From NCBI RefSeq assembly GCF_029633865.1, contig NC_079230.1, positions 34,109,405 to 34,173,404 on the forward strand: a stretch of DNA of 64,000 nucleotides, in the 5' to 3' direction. The DNA is from Lampris incognitus. Taxonomy: Eukaryota; Chordata; Actinopteri; Lampriformes; Lampridae. This document shows, piece by piece, positions 53,586 to 63,942 of this stretch. The translations under genes and the position numbers were made by a program. The notes beneath the pieces were generated by a model, which did no database searches, had not been told where the DNA came from, and was given only the letters and a program-made list of their open reading frames with translations. Position 1 is the stretch's first letter, and every line of letters starts with the position of its first letter.

Positions 53586-56364
53586 GTGGGTGCACTCCTC
53601 GACTCAGGGGCTGATGAGTGTTTCCTGGACTCAGAGTTTGCTGCCCAGGCTAACATCCCGCTAGAGACGCTGGAGAAGCCCATGGAGGCCTTCACGCTGG
53701 ACGAGTGCTGCCTGGCCAGCGTCACCCAACGCACCCACCCTGTCTCTCTCACCATAGCAGGTAACCATGTGGAGACTTCGGTTCTACATTATCCAGTCCC
53801 CGTTAGTCCCTGTGATCCTAGGGCGCCCCTGGTTCGTGCAGCATGAGCCACACATCGCCTGGGCCTCTGGTACCATCATGGAGTGGAGCTCCTCCTGTCA
53901 TGCCCAATGTCTCCAGACGGCTCCCGCCCCATCCCCCCGACGTGCCCCTAGTACCCCGCCTCCCGACCTCTCCTCTGTTCCCCCTGAGTACCATGAGTTA
54001 GGTGAGGTTTTCAGCAAGACCCGGGCCCAATCTCTTCCTCCTCATCGGCCTTATGACTGTGCTATCGACCTCCACTCTGGGGCACCCCTCCCCAGCAGTC
54101 GTCTGTACAGTCTGACCATCCCCGAGAAAGCTGCGATGGACGAGTACATCGCCGAGTCCTTGGCAGCGGGGCTCATTCGGCCCTCGTCCTCCCAGGTGGC
54201 AGCTGGATTCTTTTTCGTGAAGAAGAAGGACGGGGGCCTCCGACCCTGCATTGACTATCGCCAACTCAATGAGATAACCGTCAAAAACAAGTACCCCCTT
54301 CCTCTCATGAGCTCCACCCTTGAGCCCCTCACCCAGGCTACAGTCTTCACTAAGCTGGACCTCCGGTGTGCCTATCATCTGGTCCGGATCCGGAAGGGGG
54401 ACGAGTGGAAGACAGCCTTTAAGACGCCCCGGGGTCATTATGAGTACCTGGTCATGCCGTTCGGCCTCACCAACGCCCCGGCGGTATTCCAGGCTCTCAT
54501 GAATGACATTCTCCGCGACATGCTCGACGAGTTTGTGGTGGTGTACCTCGATGACATCCTCATCTTCTCCAGGACCCTCGAGGAACATGTCCAGCATGTC
54601 CGCCGGGTACTCGAACGTCTCCTCCGGAACCGGCTCTTCGTCAAGGCAGAGAAGTGCCGGTTCCATTCCCCTTCAATTGACTACCTGGGCTTCGTCGTTG
54701 AGAGGGGACAGACCCGGGCCGACCCCCGCAAGATCCAGGCTGTGGTGGACTGGCCCGATCCCACATCACGGAAGGAATTACAGAGCTTCCTCGGGTTTGC
54801 GAACTTCTATCGGAGGTTCATCCGGAACTACAGCTGCGTGGCAGAACCTCTCACCAGGCTGACCTCCCCCTCCCAGCCGTTCATCTGGTCCCTGGCTGCC
54901 CGCTCTGCATTCCAGTCCCTCAAGGAGAGGTTCACCAGCGCCCCAGTCCTGCTTCACCCCGACCCCAAGAGGCAGTTCATCGTAGAGGTGGACGCTTCGG
55001 ACACCGGGTTGGGGGCTGTCCTCTCCCAGTGGTCAGCGTCTGACCAGAAGGTCCACCCATGCGCCTTCTTCTCTCGCCGGTTCCTCCCCGCCGAGGAGAA
55101 CTACGATGTCAGGAACCGGGAGCTGCTGGCAGTGGTGGCTGCTCTGGAGGAGTGGCGCCATTGGCTGGAGGGGGCGGAACAGCCGTTCACCATCTGGACG
55201 GATCATAAGAACTTGACGTTCATCCGGGCAACCAAGCGCCTCAATGGTCGGCAGGCACGGTGGGCCAGCTTCCTCAGTCGGTTTGACTTCACGCTGACTT
55301 ATCGCCCCGGGTCCCACAACACGAAGGCAGACTCCCTGTCCCGACAACACACGAGGAGGGAGCCAGCTACAGAGGAGCCGACTCCCATCCTTCCTGAGGC
55401 CAGGGTGGTTGGCGTGGTTACCTGGGGCATCGAGACCGTGGTCAGGCAGGTGTTGCGCTCCCATCCCGCCCCGAGCCACGTCCCTCCACGCCGCCTGTTC
55501 GTCCCGGACGCAGTCCGGCCCCGAGTTCTCCAGTGGGGCCATGCCAGTCAGTTTGCTTGCCACCCGGGTGTCCACCGCACCTTCACCTTTCTGGCTCGGC
55601 GTTTCTGGTGGCTCACCATGAGGAACGACGTCAGGGACTTCGTAGGGGCCTGCTCCGTCTGTGCTCGCAGCAAGGCCTCTCACCAGGCACCCGCGGGTCT
55701 GCTGCAGCCCCCCCCAACTCCAAGCCGGCCCTGGTCCCATGTGGCGTTGGATTTTGTCTCCGGACTTCCTCCCTCCCAGGGTAACACTGTGATCCTGACA
55801 GTGGTGGATCGCTTCAGTAAGGGAGTGCACCTGGTGGCCCTCCCCAGACTCCCATCGGCTTCTGAGACGGCGGACCTCCTGACGAGCCACGTGTTCCGTC
55901 TCCACGGCCTTCCCCTGGACGTCGTCTCGTACCGAGGGCCCCAGTTCGTCTCCCAGGTATGGCGGGCCTTTTGTAAGGGGTTGGGTGCCTCTGTTAGTCT
56001 CCCCTCTTGCTATCACCCACAGACTAACAGACAGACAGAGAGGATGAACCAGAGCGTGGAGTCTGCCCTCCGGTGCGTGACCGCCAAGAAGCCCAGGTCC
56101 TGGAGCCGGTTCCTCCCCTGGGTCGAGTATGCCATCAACTCCCTGGTCAGCTCTGCCACCGGCCTCTCACCTTTTGAGGTGTCCCTGGGCTACCAGCCGC
56201 CTCTCTTTGCTGCGCAGGAATCGGACGTGGTGGTTCCCTCTGTGCAGGCCCATCTGAACCGGTGTCGTCGCGTCTGGGAGGTGACCAGAGCTGCTCTGCT
56301 CCGGGCAGCTGAGCACGCCAGTCGGGGAGCCAACCGACGCCGGTCCCCAGCACCTACGTACTAA
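53586..56364 (+). pseudogene. Pol of chromovirus F (protease to integrase)
   Basis: Protease [15 protein letters not shown] is at 53586. After a frame change the long frame 53767-56364 holds reverse transcriptase ([35 protein letters not shown] near 54545), RNase H ([25 protein letters not shown]) and integrase. The integrase has the finger near 55550-55660, then LDFVSGLPP. The second catalytic block reads SYRGPQFVS where copy A has SDRGPQF, and then [10 protein letters not shown]. The second catalytic Asp is therefore Tyr, which should abolish integration. A TAA ends the frame at 56364. Confidence 0.88.
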
Positions 56365-56794
56365 CCAGGCCAAAGGGTGTGGCTGTCCTCGAAGGATCTC
56401 CCGCTTCAGTCCACCGCGAAGAAGCTGAACCCCCGGTTTGTCGGGCCCTTTGAGATCAGGAAGGTTCTCAGCCCCGCAGCGGTGAGTCTTTAGCTTCTGG
56501 CTTCCTTGAAGGCCCATCCCGTGTTTCATGTGTCTCGGGTTAAGCCTGTCTCCCACAGTCCTCTGATGCCTCCGGCCCCGGCTCCGCCTCCCCCTGAGAT
56601 CATGGATGGGCGCCGTCCGGCGCCGAGGACGGGGGTTCCAGTATTTGGTGGACTAGGAGGGCTACGGTCCGGAGGAACGTAGCTGGGTCTCCCGCCAGCT
56701 CATCCTGGACCCTGGGCTGCTGACTGAGTTCCATCGTTCCCATCCCGACAAGCCGGGCAAGTCGCCTGGTGGCTCCCGTGGAGGGGGGGGGTAC
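56365..56794 (+). pseudogene. Chromovirus F integrase tail and chromodomain
   Basis: Continues the pol reading after the stop: [18 protein letters not shown], a TAG near 56491, [17 protein letters not shown]. The damaged chromodomain has YGPEERSWV and [19 protein letters not shown] with frameshifts near 56600. The polypurine tract GTGGAGGGGGGGGGTA precedes the LTR. Confidence 0.8.
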
Positions 56795-57235
56795 TGTTAT
56801 GGCTCGCTCACCCCGCACCGTGGCCCGCCCACCCCGCGCCGGCAGCCAATCCGCTCGTCAGGGCAGGGCTTAGTCATCAGGGCTGGGCTTAAGTTTGGTG
56901 GCCTCCCACGTGCCCGTTGTCAGTTCGTGTTGTAATCTCCCCGCACCCACAGTAGCGGCTACTCTCCTCTCATGGTCCTTTTCTCTACGAACTCATCCCA
57001 GCCCTTGGTTCATGTTTTTCCCTTGCAAAGTTTCCCCGTGGAAGTATCCTGTCGTGTTCCCATTTGGATTACCCGCGAGCCTTTTTCCCCCTTGGACTTT
57101 CCGTTTTTTTTCTTGTCGCTCATTGCCTTCCTATGTCTGACTATTTGTACGCGTAAGGAATAAAGTACGCCAGTTTTTGGCTAACCCCATCTCTGTCTGG
57201 TGTCGTGAGCTTGGGGTCTTCCACAAACCCTAACA
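56795..57235 (+). repeat. 3' LTR of chromovirus F
   Basis: 441 bp. It differs from the 5' LTR by a number of substitutions and a small CCCACAG-like insertion near 56945. Confidence 0.92.
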
Positions 57236-59297
57236 GTACGTTTTCTAATGAGGATTGTCATGCATTCTTAAAGGATATAGCAAGTTATATTCCCAAAATT
57301 GAAGATGGTTTCAAACAAACTTGCGATCATCAAATAACAATTGCAGAACTTGATGCAGTTATTAGTCGCTTGTCTCTAAGTAAAGCCCCTGGGTCAGATG
57401 GCCTCACAGGTGACTTCTACAGACATTTCTGAGAAGATATTAGAGAACTACTACATCAAGTTTTCATGGAAATATTTGAAACTTGCACACTTCCACCTAC
57501 AATGAAACAAGGGATTATCATTTCAATTCCAAAACCTGGAAAAGACCCCAGATTTATAGATAATAGAAGGCCCATCACTCTTAGAAACTCAGACTACAAA
57601 CTCCTAACCTACATTTTCACTACTCGTCTTCAAACAGGGATTTCGAATCTTATTGCAGAAACACAATCAGGTTTTCTAAAAGGAAGATCAATCCACAACA
57701 ATATAAAGCTGGTAATGGACATTATTGAATACAGAAACCGAATTGAAGATGATGGGTTTCTCCTGTTTTTAGTTTTTTATAAAGCGTTTGACGCTGTGGA
57801 GCATCCATTTATCATCTTGGCACTTGAACATTTTGGATTTGGAGTTAATTTTAGGAATTTTGTCAGTGGACTGTATCAGAATATTACCAGCTGTGTCATA
57901 CTACCTGCTGGCACTACCCCCAGTTTTAAGGTTAATGTAGGGATTCCTCAGGGTTGTCCGGTTTCTCCATATTTATTCATACTAGTTACAGAAATGTTAG
58001 CAATTTACCTCAAAAATTGTGATGACATTAAACAACTAAATGTATTAGGTACAGATATTATCATCAGCCAACTAGCAGATGACACGACAATTTTCTTAAA
58101 AGATAGACACCAAATTCCAACAACTATTGAAAAAGTTGAAAAATTCTCTAAAGCTTCAGGATTAACACTAAATTTAAAAAAATGTGAACTATTGGCTGTA
58201 CATGACACCCCACTAAAAGAAATCTGTAATATTCCTATTAAATCAGAAATCAAATACCTGGGAATTTTCCTTTCAAAAGACCAAAAACGAAGTCAGTCTT
58301 TGAATGTAGAAAATAAGTTAAAGGAATGTAAATCAAAGCTAAACATCTGGCTCCAGAGACCTATCAGTTCTTGGCAGAATTATTTAACTAAGATGGAATG
58401 CTTATCAAGGTGTATTTACCCAGCCTATTCTCACGCCATTCCAAAAAAATTAATCAAATCAATCAATCAGATTAATCTAAATTTCATTCGGCGAAACAGA
58501 CCACACTATATAAAGAAAAGCCATATGGTTATAGAAGTAAAGGAGGGCTACAAGTTATTGATTTTGATTGCCTTAATGGAACTTTAAAAATAAATTGGCT
58601 AAAATCTTGGATCAAACATAGTAACTCCTTCTGGTACTGTATTCCAAATCACTTATTCAGTAAAACTGGAGGATTGAAATGTCTACTCAGATCTGACTAT
58701 AATATTGATAAACTTCCTGTTTCATTATCAGAGTTCCATAAACAGATCCTGTTGTATTGGAGAATGTTATATGTACATAACTTTTCACCCCACACCACTG
58801 TACTTTGGAATAATAGATATATATTGTATCGGAACAAGTCTTTATTCTTTAAAGATTGGTATGAGGAAAATATATGGTCAACAGTTGATCTAATGGATCC
58901 TAGTGGTAATTTATTAAATTATGAACAATTCCAGACAAAACATACTTTCAAACCTTCCAAATCAGACTTTACTAAATTAAATATAATGACTCACCAACCT
59001 ATACAGCCACGATTGGCTCCACTGTCAATTCAAGGGTTTTTAATCTTGGACAAAAAATGTGATAATCATTTTATTAGAAACCGTCTCACTGAAAACTTAT
59101 TCCCTGAAAGACAAAACAAAAATGACATTTTACACAAATTTGATAAAAATTCAATTATTACATTGAGAACAATGTATCTAACATTTCCTATCCCCCCCAA
59201 AGCGAAGGAAACACACTTCAAAATTATGAATAACATATATCCCTCCAAAGAACTACCTAGATCACGGTTTGGTTTTGACGATAATATAAGTTCATTT
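57236..59297 (+). pseudogene. L1 (L) ORF2 reverse transcriptase and C-terminal region
   Basis: RT blocks are ISRLSLSKAPGSDGLTGDFY, then a TGA at 57430, IISIPKPGKDP, NSDYKLLTYIFTTRL and ETQSGFLKGRSI. Motif A reads FLVFYKAFDAVEH, with the first Asp of the usual FLDFYKAFD replaced by Val. Motif B is VGIPQGCPVSPYLF and motif C is QLADDTTIF. Then come KYLGIFLSK and WQNYLTKMECLSRC. The frame shifts near 58550 and continues from 58674 (SEFHKQILLYWRMLYVHN, FKDWYEENIWSTVDLM) to FDDNISSF. It is inactive. The frame after 59297 belongs to the inserted RTE LINE. Confidence 0.85.
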
Positions 59298-60995
59298 GTT
59301 GGGCGAAGGAGAAGGAGAGGGGGAAAGCATGTCCAGAGGCAGCTAGAGAGGAGGAAGGGTAGGTGTGTGGAGGTGAGAGTTGGAACTTTAAATGTTGGCA
59401 CTATGACTGGTAAAGGGAGAGAGCTGGCTGACATGATGGAAAGAAGAAAGGTAGGCATACTGTGTGTGCAAGAGACCAGGTGGAAGGGGAGTAAGGCCAG
59501 GAGTATCGGAGGTGGGTTCAGACTCTTCTACCATGGTGTGAATGGGAGGAGAAATGGGGTAGGGGTAATTCTGAAGGAAGAGTATGTCAAGAGCGTGCTG
59601 GAGGTGAAGAGAGTGTCAGACAGAGTGATGAGTATGAAGCTGGAAATTGAAGGTTTATTGCTGAATGTTATCAGCGCATATGCCCCGCAAGTTGGGTGTG
59701 AGATGGATGAAAAAGAAGAATTCTGGAATGAGTTGGACGACATGGTGGAGAGGGTACCCAAGGAGGAGAGAGTGGTGATTGGAGCGGACTTCAATGGACA
59801 TGTTGGTGAAGGGAACAGAGGTGATGAGGAGGTGATGGGAAGGTATGGAGTCAAGAAGAGAAATGTGGAAGGACAGACGGTGGTGGTGGATTTTGTGAAA
59901 AGGATGGAAATGGCTGTGGTGAATACATATTTCAAGAAGAGGGAGGAACACAGGGTGACGTACAAGAGTGGAGGAAAGTGCACACAGGTGGACTATATCT
60001 TATGTAGAAGGTGCGATCTAAAAGGGATTGGAGACTGCAAGGTGGTGACAGGGGAAAACGTAGCTAGGCAGCATCGGATGGTGGTCTGTAGGATGACTTT
60101 GGAGACCAAGAAGAGGAAGCGAGTGAAGGCAGAGCCAAAGATCAAATGGTGGAAGTTGAAGAAGGAAGACTGTTGTGTGGAGTTCAGGCAGGAGTTAAGA
60201 CAGGCACTAGGTGGTAGTGAAGAGTTGCCAGATGGCTGGACAACCACTGCAGAAATAGTGAGGGAGACAGCTAGGAAGGTACTTGGTGTGTCATCAGAAC
60301 AGAGGAAGGAAGACAAGGAGACCTGGTGGTGGAATGAGGAAGTACAGCAAATTATACAGAGGAAAAGGTTGGCAAAGAAGAAGTGGGATAGTAAGAGAGA
60401 TGAAGAAAGTAGACAGGAGTACAAGGAGATGCAGCGTAAAGCAAAGAGAGAGGTGGCAAAGGCAAAGGAAAAGGCGTATGGTGAGTTGTATGACAGATTA
60501 GACACTAAGGAAGGAGAAAAGGACTTGTACGGATTGGCTAGACAGAGGGACCGAGCTGGGAAGGATGTGCAGCAAGTTAGGGCGATCAAGGATAGAGATG
60601 GAAATGTGCTGACTAGCGAGGAGAGTGTGCTAAGAAGGTGGAAGGAATACTTTGAGGGGCTGATGAATGAAGAAAATGAGAGACAGAGAAGGTTGGATGA
60701 TGTAGGGATAGTGAATCAGGAAGTTCAGCGGATTAGCAAGGAGGAAGTGAGGGCAGCTATGAAGAGGATGAAGAGTGGAAAGGCAGTTGGTCCTGATGAC
60801 ATACCTGTGGAGGCATGGAGATGTTTAGGAGAGATGGCAGTGGAGTTTTTAACTAGATTGTTTAACACAATCCTGGAAAGTGAGAGGATGCCTGAGGAGT
60901 GGAGAAGAAGCATACTGGTACCGATTTACAAGAACAAGGGCGATGTGCAGAACTGTAACAACTACAGAGGTATAAAGTTGATCAGCACAGCATGA
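59298..60995 (+). pseudogene. RTE-type ORF: endonuclease and early RT
   Basis: Residues after the L1 reading are RRRRGGKHVQRQLERRKGR and then the APE endonuclease: VGTLNVGTMTGKGREL, VQETRWKGSKA, GADFNGHVGEGN, TQVDYILCRR, and RQHRMVV in the place of the final His motif. A Lys/Glu-rich linker leads to early RT (SGKAVGPDDIPVEAW, CNNYRGIKLIS). A one-base loss near 60990 shifts the frame and brings in a TGA. The real start codon is uncertain; the frame is open from within the L1. Confidence 0.85.
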
Positions 60996-61092
60996 AGATA
61001 TGGGAAAGAGTAATAGAAGCTAGGTTAAGAGGAGAGGTGATGATCAGCAGCAGCAGTATGGTTTCATGCCATGAAAGAGCACCACAGATGCG

Positions 61093-62145
61093 ATGTTTGC
61101 TTTGAGAATGTTGATGGAGAAGTATAGAGAAGGCCAGAAAGAGTTGCATTGTGTCTTTGTAGATTTAGAGAAAGCATATGACAGGGTGCCGAGAGAGGAG
61201 GTGTGGTATTGTATGAGGAAGTCAGGAGTTGCAGAGAAGTATGTAGGAGTGGTGCAGGATACGTATGAGGGAAGTTTGACAGTGGTGAGGTGTGCGGTTG
61301 GAATGACAGATGGGTTCAAGGTGGAGGTGGGATTACGTCAAGGATCGGCTCTTAGCCCTTTCTTGTTTGCAATGGTGATGGACAGGTTGACGGACAAGAT
61401 CAGGCAGGAGTCTCCATGGACGATGATATTTGTGGATGACATTGTGATCTGTAGCGAGAGTAGGGTGCAGGTTGAGGAGAGCCTGGAGAGGTGGAGGTAT
61501 GCACTGGAGAGAAGAGGAATGAAAGTCAGTAGGAGCAAGACGGAATACCTATGCGTGAATGAGGACAGCGGAATGGTCAGGATGCAAGGAGTGGAGGTGA
61601 CAAAGGCATTTGTGTTTAAATACTTGGGGTCAACTGTCCAAAGTAACGGGGAGTGCAGGAGAGAGGTGAAAAAGAGAGTGCAGGCAGGGTGGAGTGGGTG
61701 GAGAAGTGTGTCAGGAGTGATTTGCGACAGAAGGGTATCAGCAAGAGTTAAAGGGAAAGTTTACAAGATGGTTGTGAGACCAGCTATGTTATATGGTTTG
61801 GAGACAGTGGCACTGACGAAAAGACAGGAGGCGGAGCTGGAGGTGGCAGAGTTGAAGATGCTAAGATTTTCACCGGGAGTAATGAAGAAGGACAGGATTA
61901 GGAACAATTATATTAGAGGGACCGCTCAGGTTGGACGGTTTGGAGACAAAGCAAGAGAGGCAAGATTGAGATGGCTTGGACATGCGTGGAGGACAGATGC
62001 TGGGTATATTGGGAGAAGGATGCTGAATATGGAGCTGCCAGGGAAGAGGAGAAGAGGAAGGCCAAAGAGGAGGTTTATGGATGTGGTGAGGGAAGACATG
62101 CAGGTGGCTGGTGTGACAGAGGGAAGACGCAGAAGACAGGAATAA
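61093..62145 (+). pseudogene. RTE-type ORF: RT core and C-terminus
   Basis: 350 residues are open. Motif A is CVFVDLEKAYDRVPREE, motif B is VGLRQGSALSPFLFAMV, and motif C is IFVDDIVIC with both Asp kept. The thumb reads KYLGSTVQSNGECR and the C-terminus RWLGHAWRTDAGYIGRRML then GKRRRGRPKRRFMDVV. Separated from the first half by a frameshift zone of about 100 bp (60990-61092), so it is one or two events from an intact gene. Confidence 0.85.
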
Positions 62146-62207
62146 ATGGAAACGGATGATCCGCTGTGGCGACCCCCAACGGGAGCAGCCGAAAGTAGTA
62201 GTAGTAG

Positions 62208-62597
62208 ATAAGTTCATTTTGTGAAAATGACATAGAAACTACGGACCATGTATTTTTCTCATGTGGTGTGGCGCTTATGTTCTGACTTGACATTCAGAAA
62301 TGGATAAAGCAAAGGATTTTGTCCTTTCCAACTTCGATTTCTAGAGACAATATAACATTTGGTAGGATTTTGCAAAACAAAAACGATGAACTCTGTTGTA
62401 ATGTAATCCTCTGCTTAGCCAAATTCTTTATTCATAAAAATAGATACTTTAAGTCCTCACCCAAATTTGTTGTTTTTTTAAATGAATTTAGATTATACTT
62501 GAAATCTTTAAAACTAATGACCGATACAAAAGCTCTAAAGATTTATGAGGCGTTAAGACATTTTCCCACTGAATCAGAAGACTTATATCCTTATTAA
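62208..62597 (+). pseudogene. L1 (L) ORF2 C-terminal end
   Basis: Resumes after the RTE insert: ENDIETTDHVFFSCG (the Cys/His cluster region), a stop near 62284, WIKQRILSFPTS, then FGRILQNKNDELCCNVILC. It ends HFPTESEDLYPY at the TAA at 62595. Confidence 0.8.
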
Positions 62598-63032
62598 TTC
62601 CCCCTTGTATGATGGACTATGTTTTATTATTTTCCATTAGTGTATGTCATGTATTTAATTTATTATTGTTTGTACCCTTATTTTCATAATACATTACCGT
62701 ATATTTGTCATGTGACATTCAACCTCTATGCACTTCCTGATATACTGTATAGAAAAGTTCACATACTGTTCCCTTTGGCACTATCTATGTAATTTTGGAT
62801 GGAATGTATATTTGCCATTGTAACCGGTTATTTCTTGCCCGGTGCGGTATTCGATACGGGGTGTCCTGCACCACAAGGCGACGTCACTAACCGCTCGGCT
62901 AAAGGGTCAGACCCGTTAGCTAGGGGCTAACGTGTCTTATTAGTAGTTTACACCATGTTTGTTTTTAATGAACTTTCTTCAAGAATCTGTACATGAACAT
63001 GAACAATGTTCCATGAAAAGAAGAAAAATAAA
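62598..63032 (+). other. L1 (L) 3' untranslated region
   Basis: AT-rich and without genes, except for the mini-LTR-like insert at 62819-62952. It ends in an A-rich run with AATAAAAAAG near 63027, taken as the LINE tail. Confidence 0.6.
62819..62952 (-). mobile_element. Mini-LTR-like element with tRNA-like domain (X2)
   Basis: 134 bp, TGTAACCGGTT to AGTTTACA, with CCAT on both sides (62815-62818, 62953-62956). The minus strand has a perfect A-box match TAGCCGAGCGG and a weaker B-box-like ATCGAAT. It shares GGGTC(C/T)GACCCTT(C/T)AG and CGAGCGGTTAG with X1. It sits in the 3' untranslated region of L1. The TG...CA ends and 4-bp duplication argue for an LTR-type origin over a SINE. Confidence 0.6.
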
Positions 63033-63390
63033 AAAGAATACGTGCCGAGATGGCTGTGCTGTGTTGTGCTCCCGCAGGTTCATCAGTATAGCAGTAGTGA
63101 GGAGATCCTGTGTGTGTGCTTGTTTCATGTAGTCAAGATACTACAACACCCGATTAAGGAAACCTCTTGTGTGGGTCCATATGTTGTTGTTGTTGTTTGT
63201 TGTCGTTTTGTTTATTTGATCTTGTTGCATTCTGTTTGTACATTTCTGGCATGGAACTAATCACTCGGGTCCTCTCGCTGGTCTACTTTTCGTCAAATTG
63301 AAATGTTAAGAAAACATTTCTCAATTTCAAAAAACCACAACAAAACGAAACCAAAAAGCAACTCTGACCCGTCTATGGAGGAAATGAATG
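63033..63390. other. Intergenic sequence, no gene seen
   Basis: Contains a (GTT)n stretch near 63184-63205 and AT-rich sequence; no repeat family or gene recognised. Confidence 0.5.
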
Positions 63391-63650
63391 AGCCCATTAC
63401 TTCCGGAGCGCGGGCTGATGAAAAGTGGGCGGTTCCGCGCGCTCCTTCCTGCCGTGGCCTCGTGATGTTTTTCTTCCGGGTGTAAACGCGGTTCGCCGTT
63501 GCGGTGGCACGAGAGCCGCCTCCGAGCGTATAGCGCGCCAGCTGTGGTCAATGCGCCGCTTGGCGTAAAGCGCAGCGCCGAACGCGACATCCACGGGGAC
63601 GTGGGTTTGACCAAAGCCGGGGTTGATTGGCACCTCGGGGTCGCAGCAAC
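63391..63650 (+). promoter_or_regulatory. CpG-rich promoter and 5' leader of the snapc2-like gene
   Basis: GC content and CpG density rise sharply here. An ETS-type site ACTTCCGG (63399-63406), a GC box GGGCGG (63427-63432) and a second CTTCCGG (63473-63479) lie 170-250 bp before the start codon. No TATA box is seen. This fits a TATA-less housekeeping promoter. The exact start site is unknown. Confidence 0.55.
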
Positions 63651-63872
63651 ATGAAGCCTCCCCCTCGCGCGAGATCCAAACCAGACCGCTATGGACACCG
63701 GAAATGCGAGGAGAACGGATGGCGACGGAGAGCCGGGAAACTGGTGTGCAGCTGGAAACGCAGCGAGCAGAGAAACCTCCTGGCTGCCCTGAAGAGGCTG
63801 AGGAAGACCTGCAAAGGCGACGTCGACTATGGTTTCCTGAAAAACGCTGTTGCCACGCGGTCCATCTCAGAG
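63651..63872 (+). CDS. snapc2: First coding exon of a SNAPC2-like protein
   Basis: 74 codons from the ATG at 63651 to a GT donor at 63873 (GAG/GTACAG, phase 0). The start MKPPPRARSKPDRY resembles the start of vertebrate SNAPC2, the SNAP45 subunit of the snRNA-activating protein complex (family sequence recalled, not searched). Then comes a SANT-like stretch with SWKRSEQRNLLAALKRL and, at the exon end, RSISE, as in the conserved RS.(S/A)E(I/V) of that family. The complex activates RNA polymerase II and III snRNA promoters in the nucleus. The remaining exons lie beyond the window. It is the only candidate host gene seen here. An upstream in-frame start would need a non-ATG codon. Confidence 0.68.
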
Positions 63873-63942
63873 GTACAGCATTGGAGTAGGTCCCGGACCC
63901 GTTAGTCCAGGCTAGCGAGTCTACACATCCGTGGTCGTTACT

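Larger units (their letters stand above)
51907..57235 (+). mobile_element. Chromovirus family F, full-length but inactive
   Basis: LTRs at 51907-52340 and 56795-57235 (TGTTATGGCTCG...CCTAACA) bracket gag, protease, pol and chromodomain remains. It is a second Tf1/sushi-like family, distinct from copies A, 2 and D. A solo LTR of the same family is at 28007-28428. No target duplication is seen: the left flank ends CTAAA and the right flank begins GTACG. These are the same five bases that start the internal region at 52341. Confidence 0.9.
59298..62207 (+). mobile_element. RTE-type LINE, near full length
   Basis: A 12-bp target duplication, ATAAGTTCATTT, is at 59286-59297 and 62208-62219. The element starts GTTGGGCGAAGG and ends with a (TAG)n tail after CGACCCCCAACGGGAGCAGC. 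It encodes endonuclease and reverse transcriptase with two frame breaks. Its tail matches the fragments at 27695-27974 and 39604-39655, so this family was repeatedly active here. Confidence 0.92.
51096..63032 (+). mobile_element. L1/Tx1 LINE (element L), split by three insertions
   Basis: ORF2 parts at 51096-51906, 57236-59297 and 62208-62597 read as one gene. The 3' untranslated region at 62598-63032 ends in an A-rich tail. The insertions are chromovirus F (51907-57235), an RTE-type LINE (59298-62207) and a mini-LTR-like element (62819-62952). The 5' part (ORF1 and most of the endonuclease) is missing at 51096. Confidence 0.85.

Noticed and set aside
58674..60995. A single 773-codon protein
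   Set aside because: It is a chance fusion: the first 208 codons or so are L1 ORF2 and the rest is the inserted RTE LINE, joined at the 12-bp target duplication.
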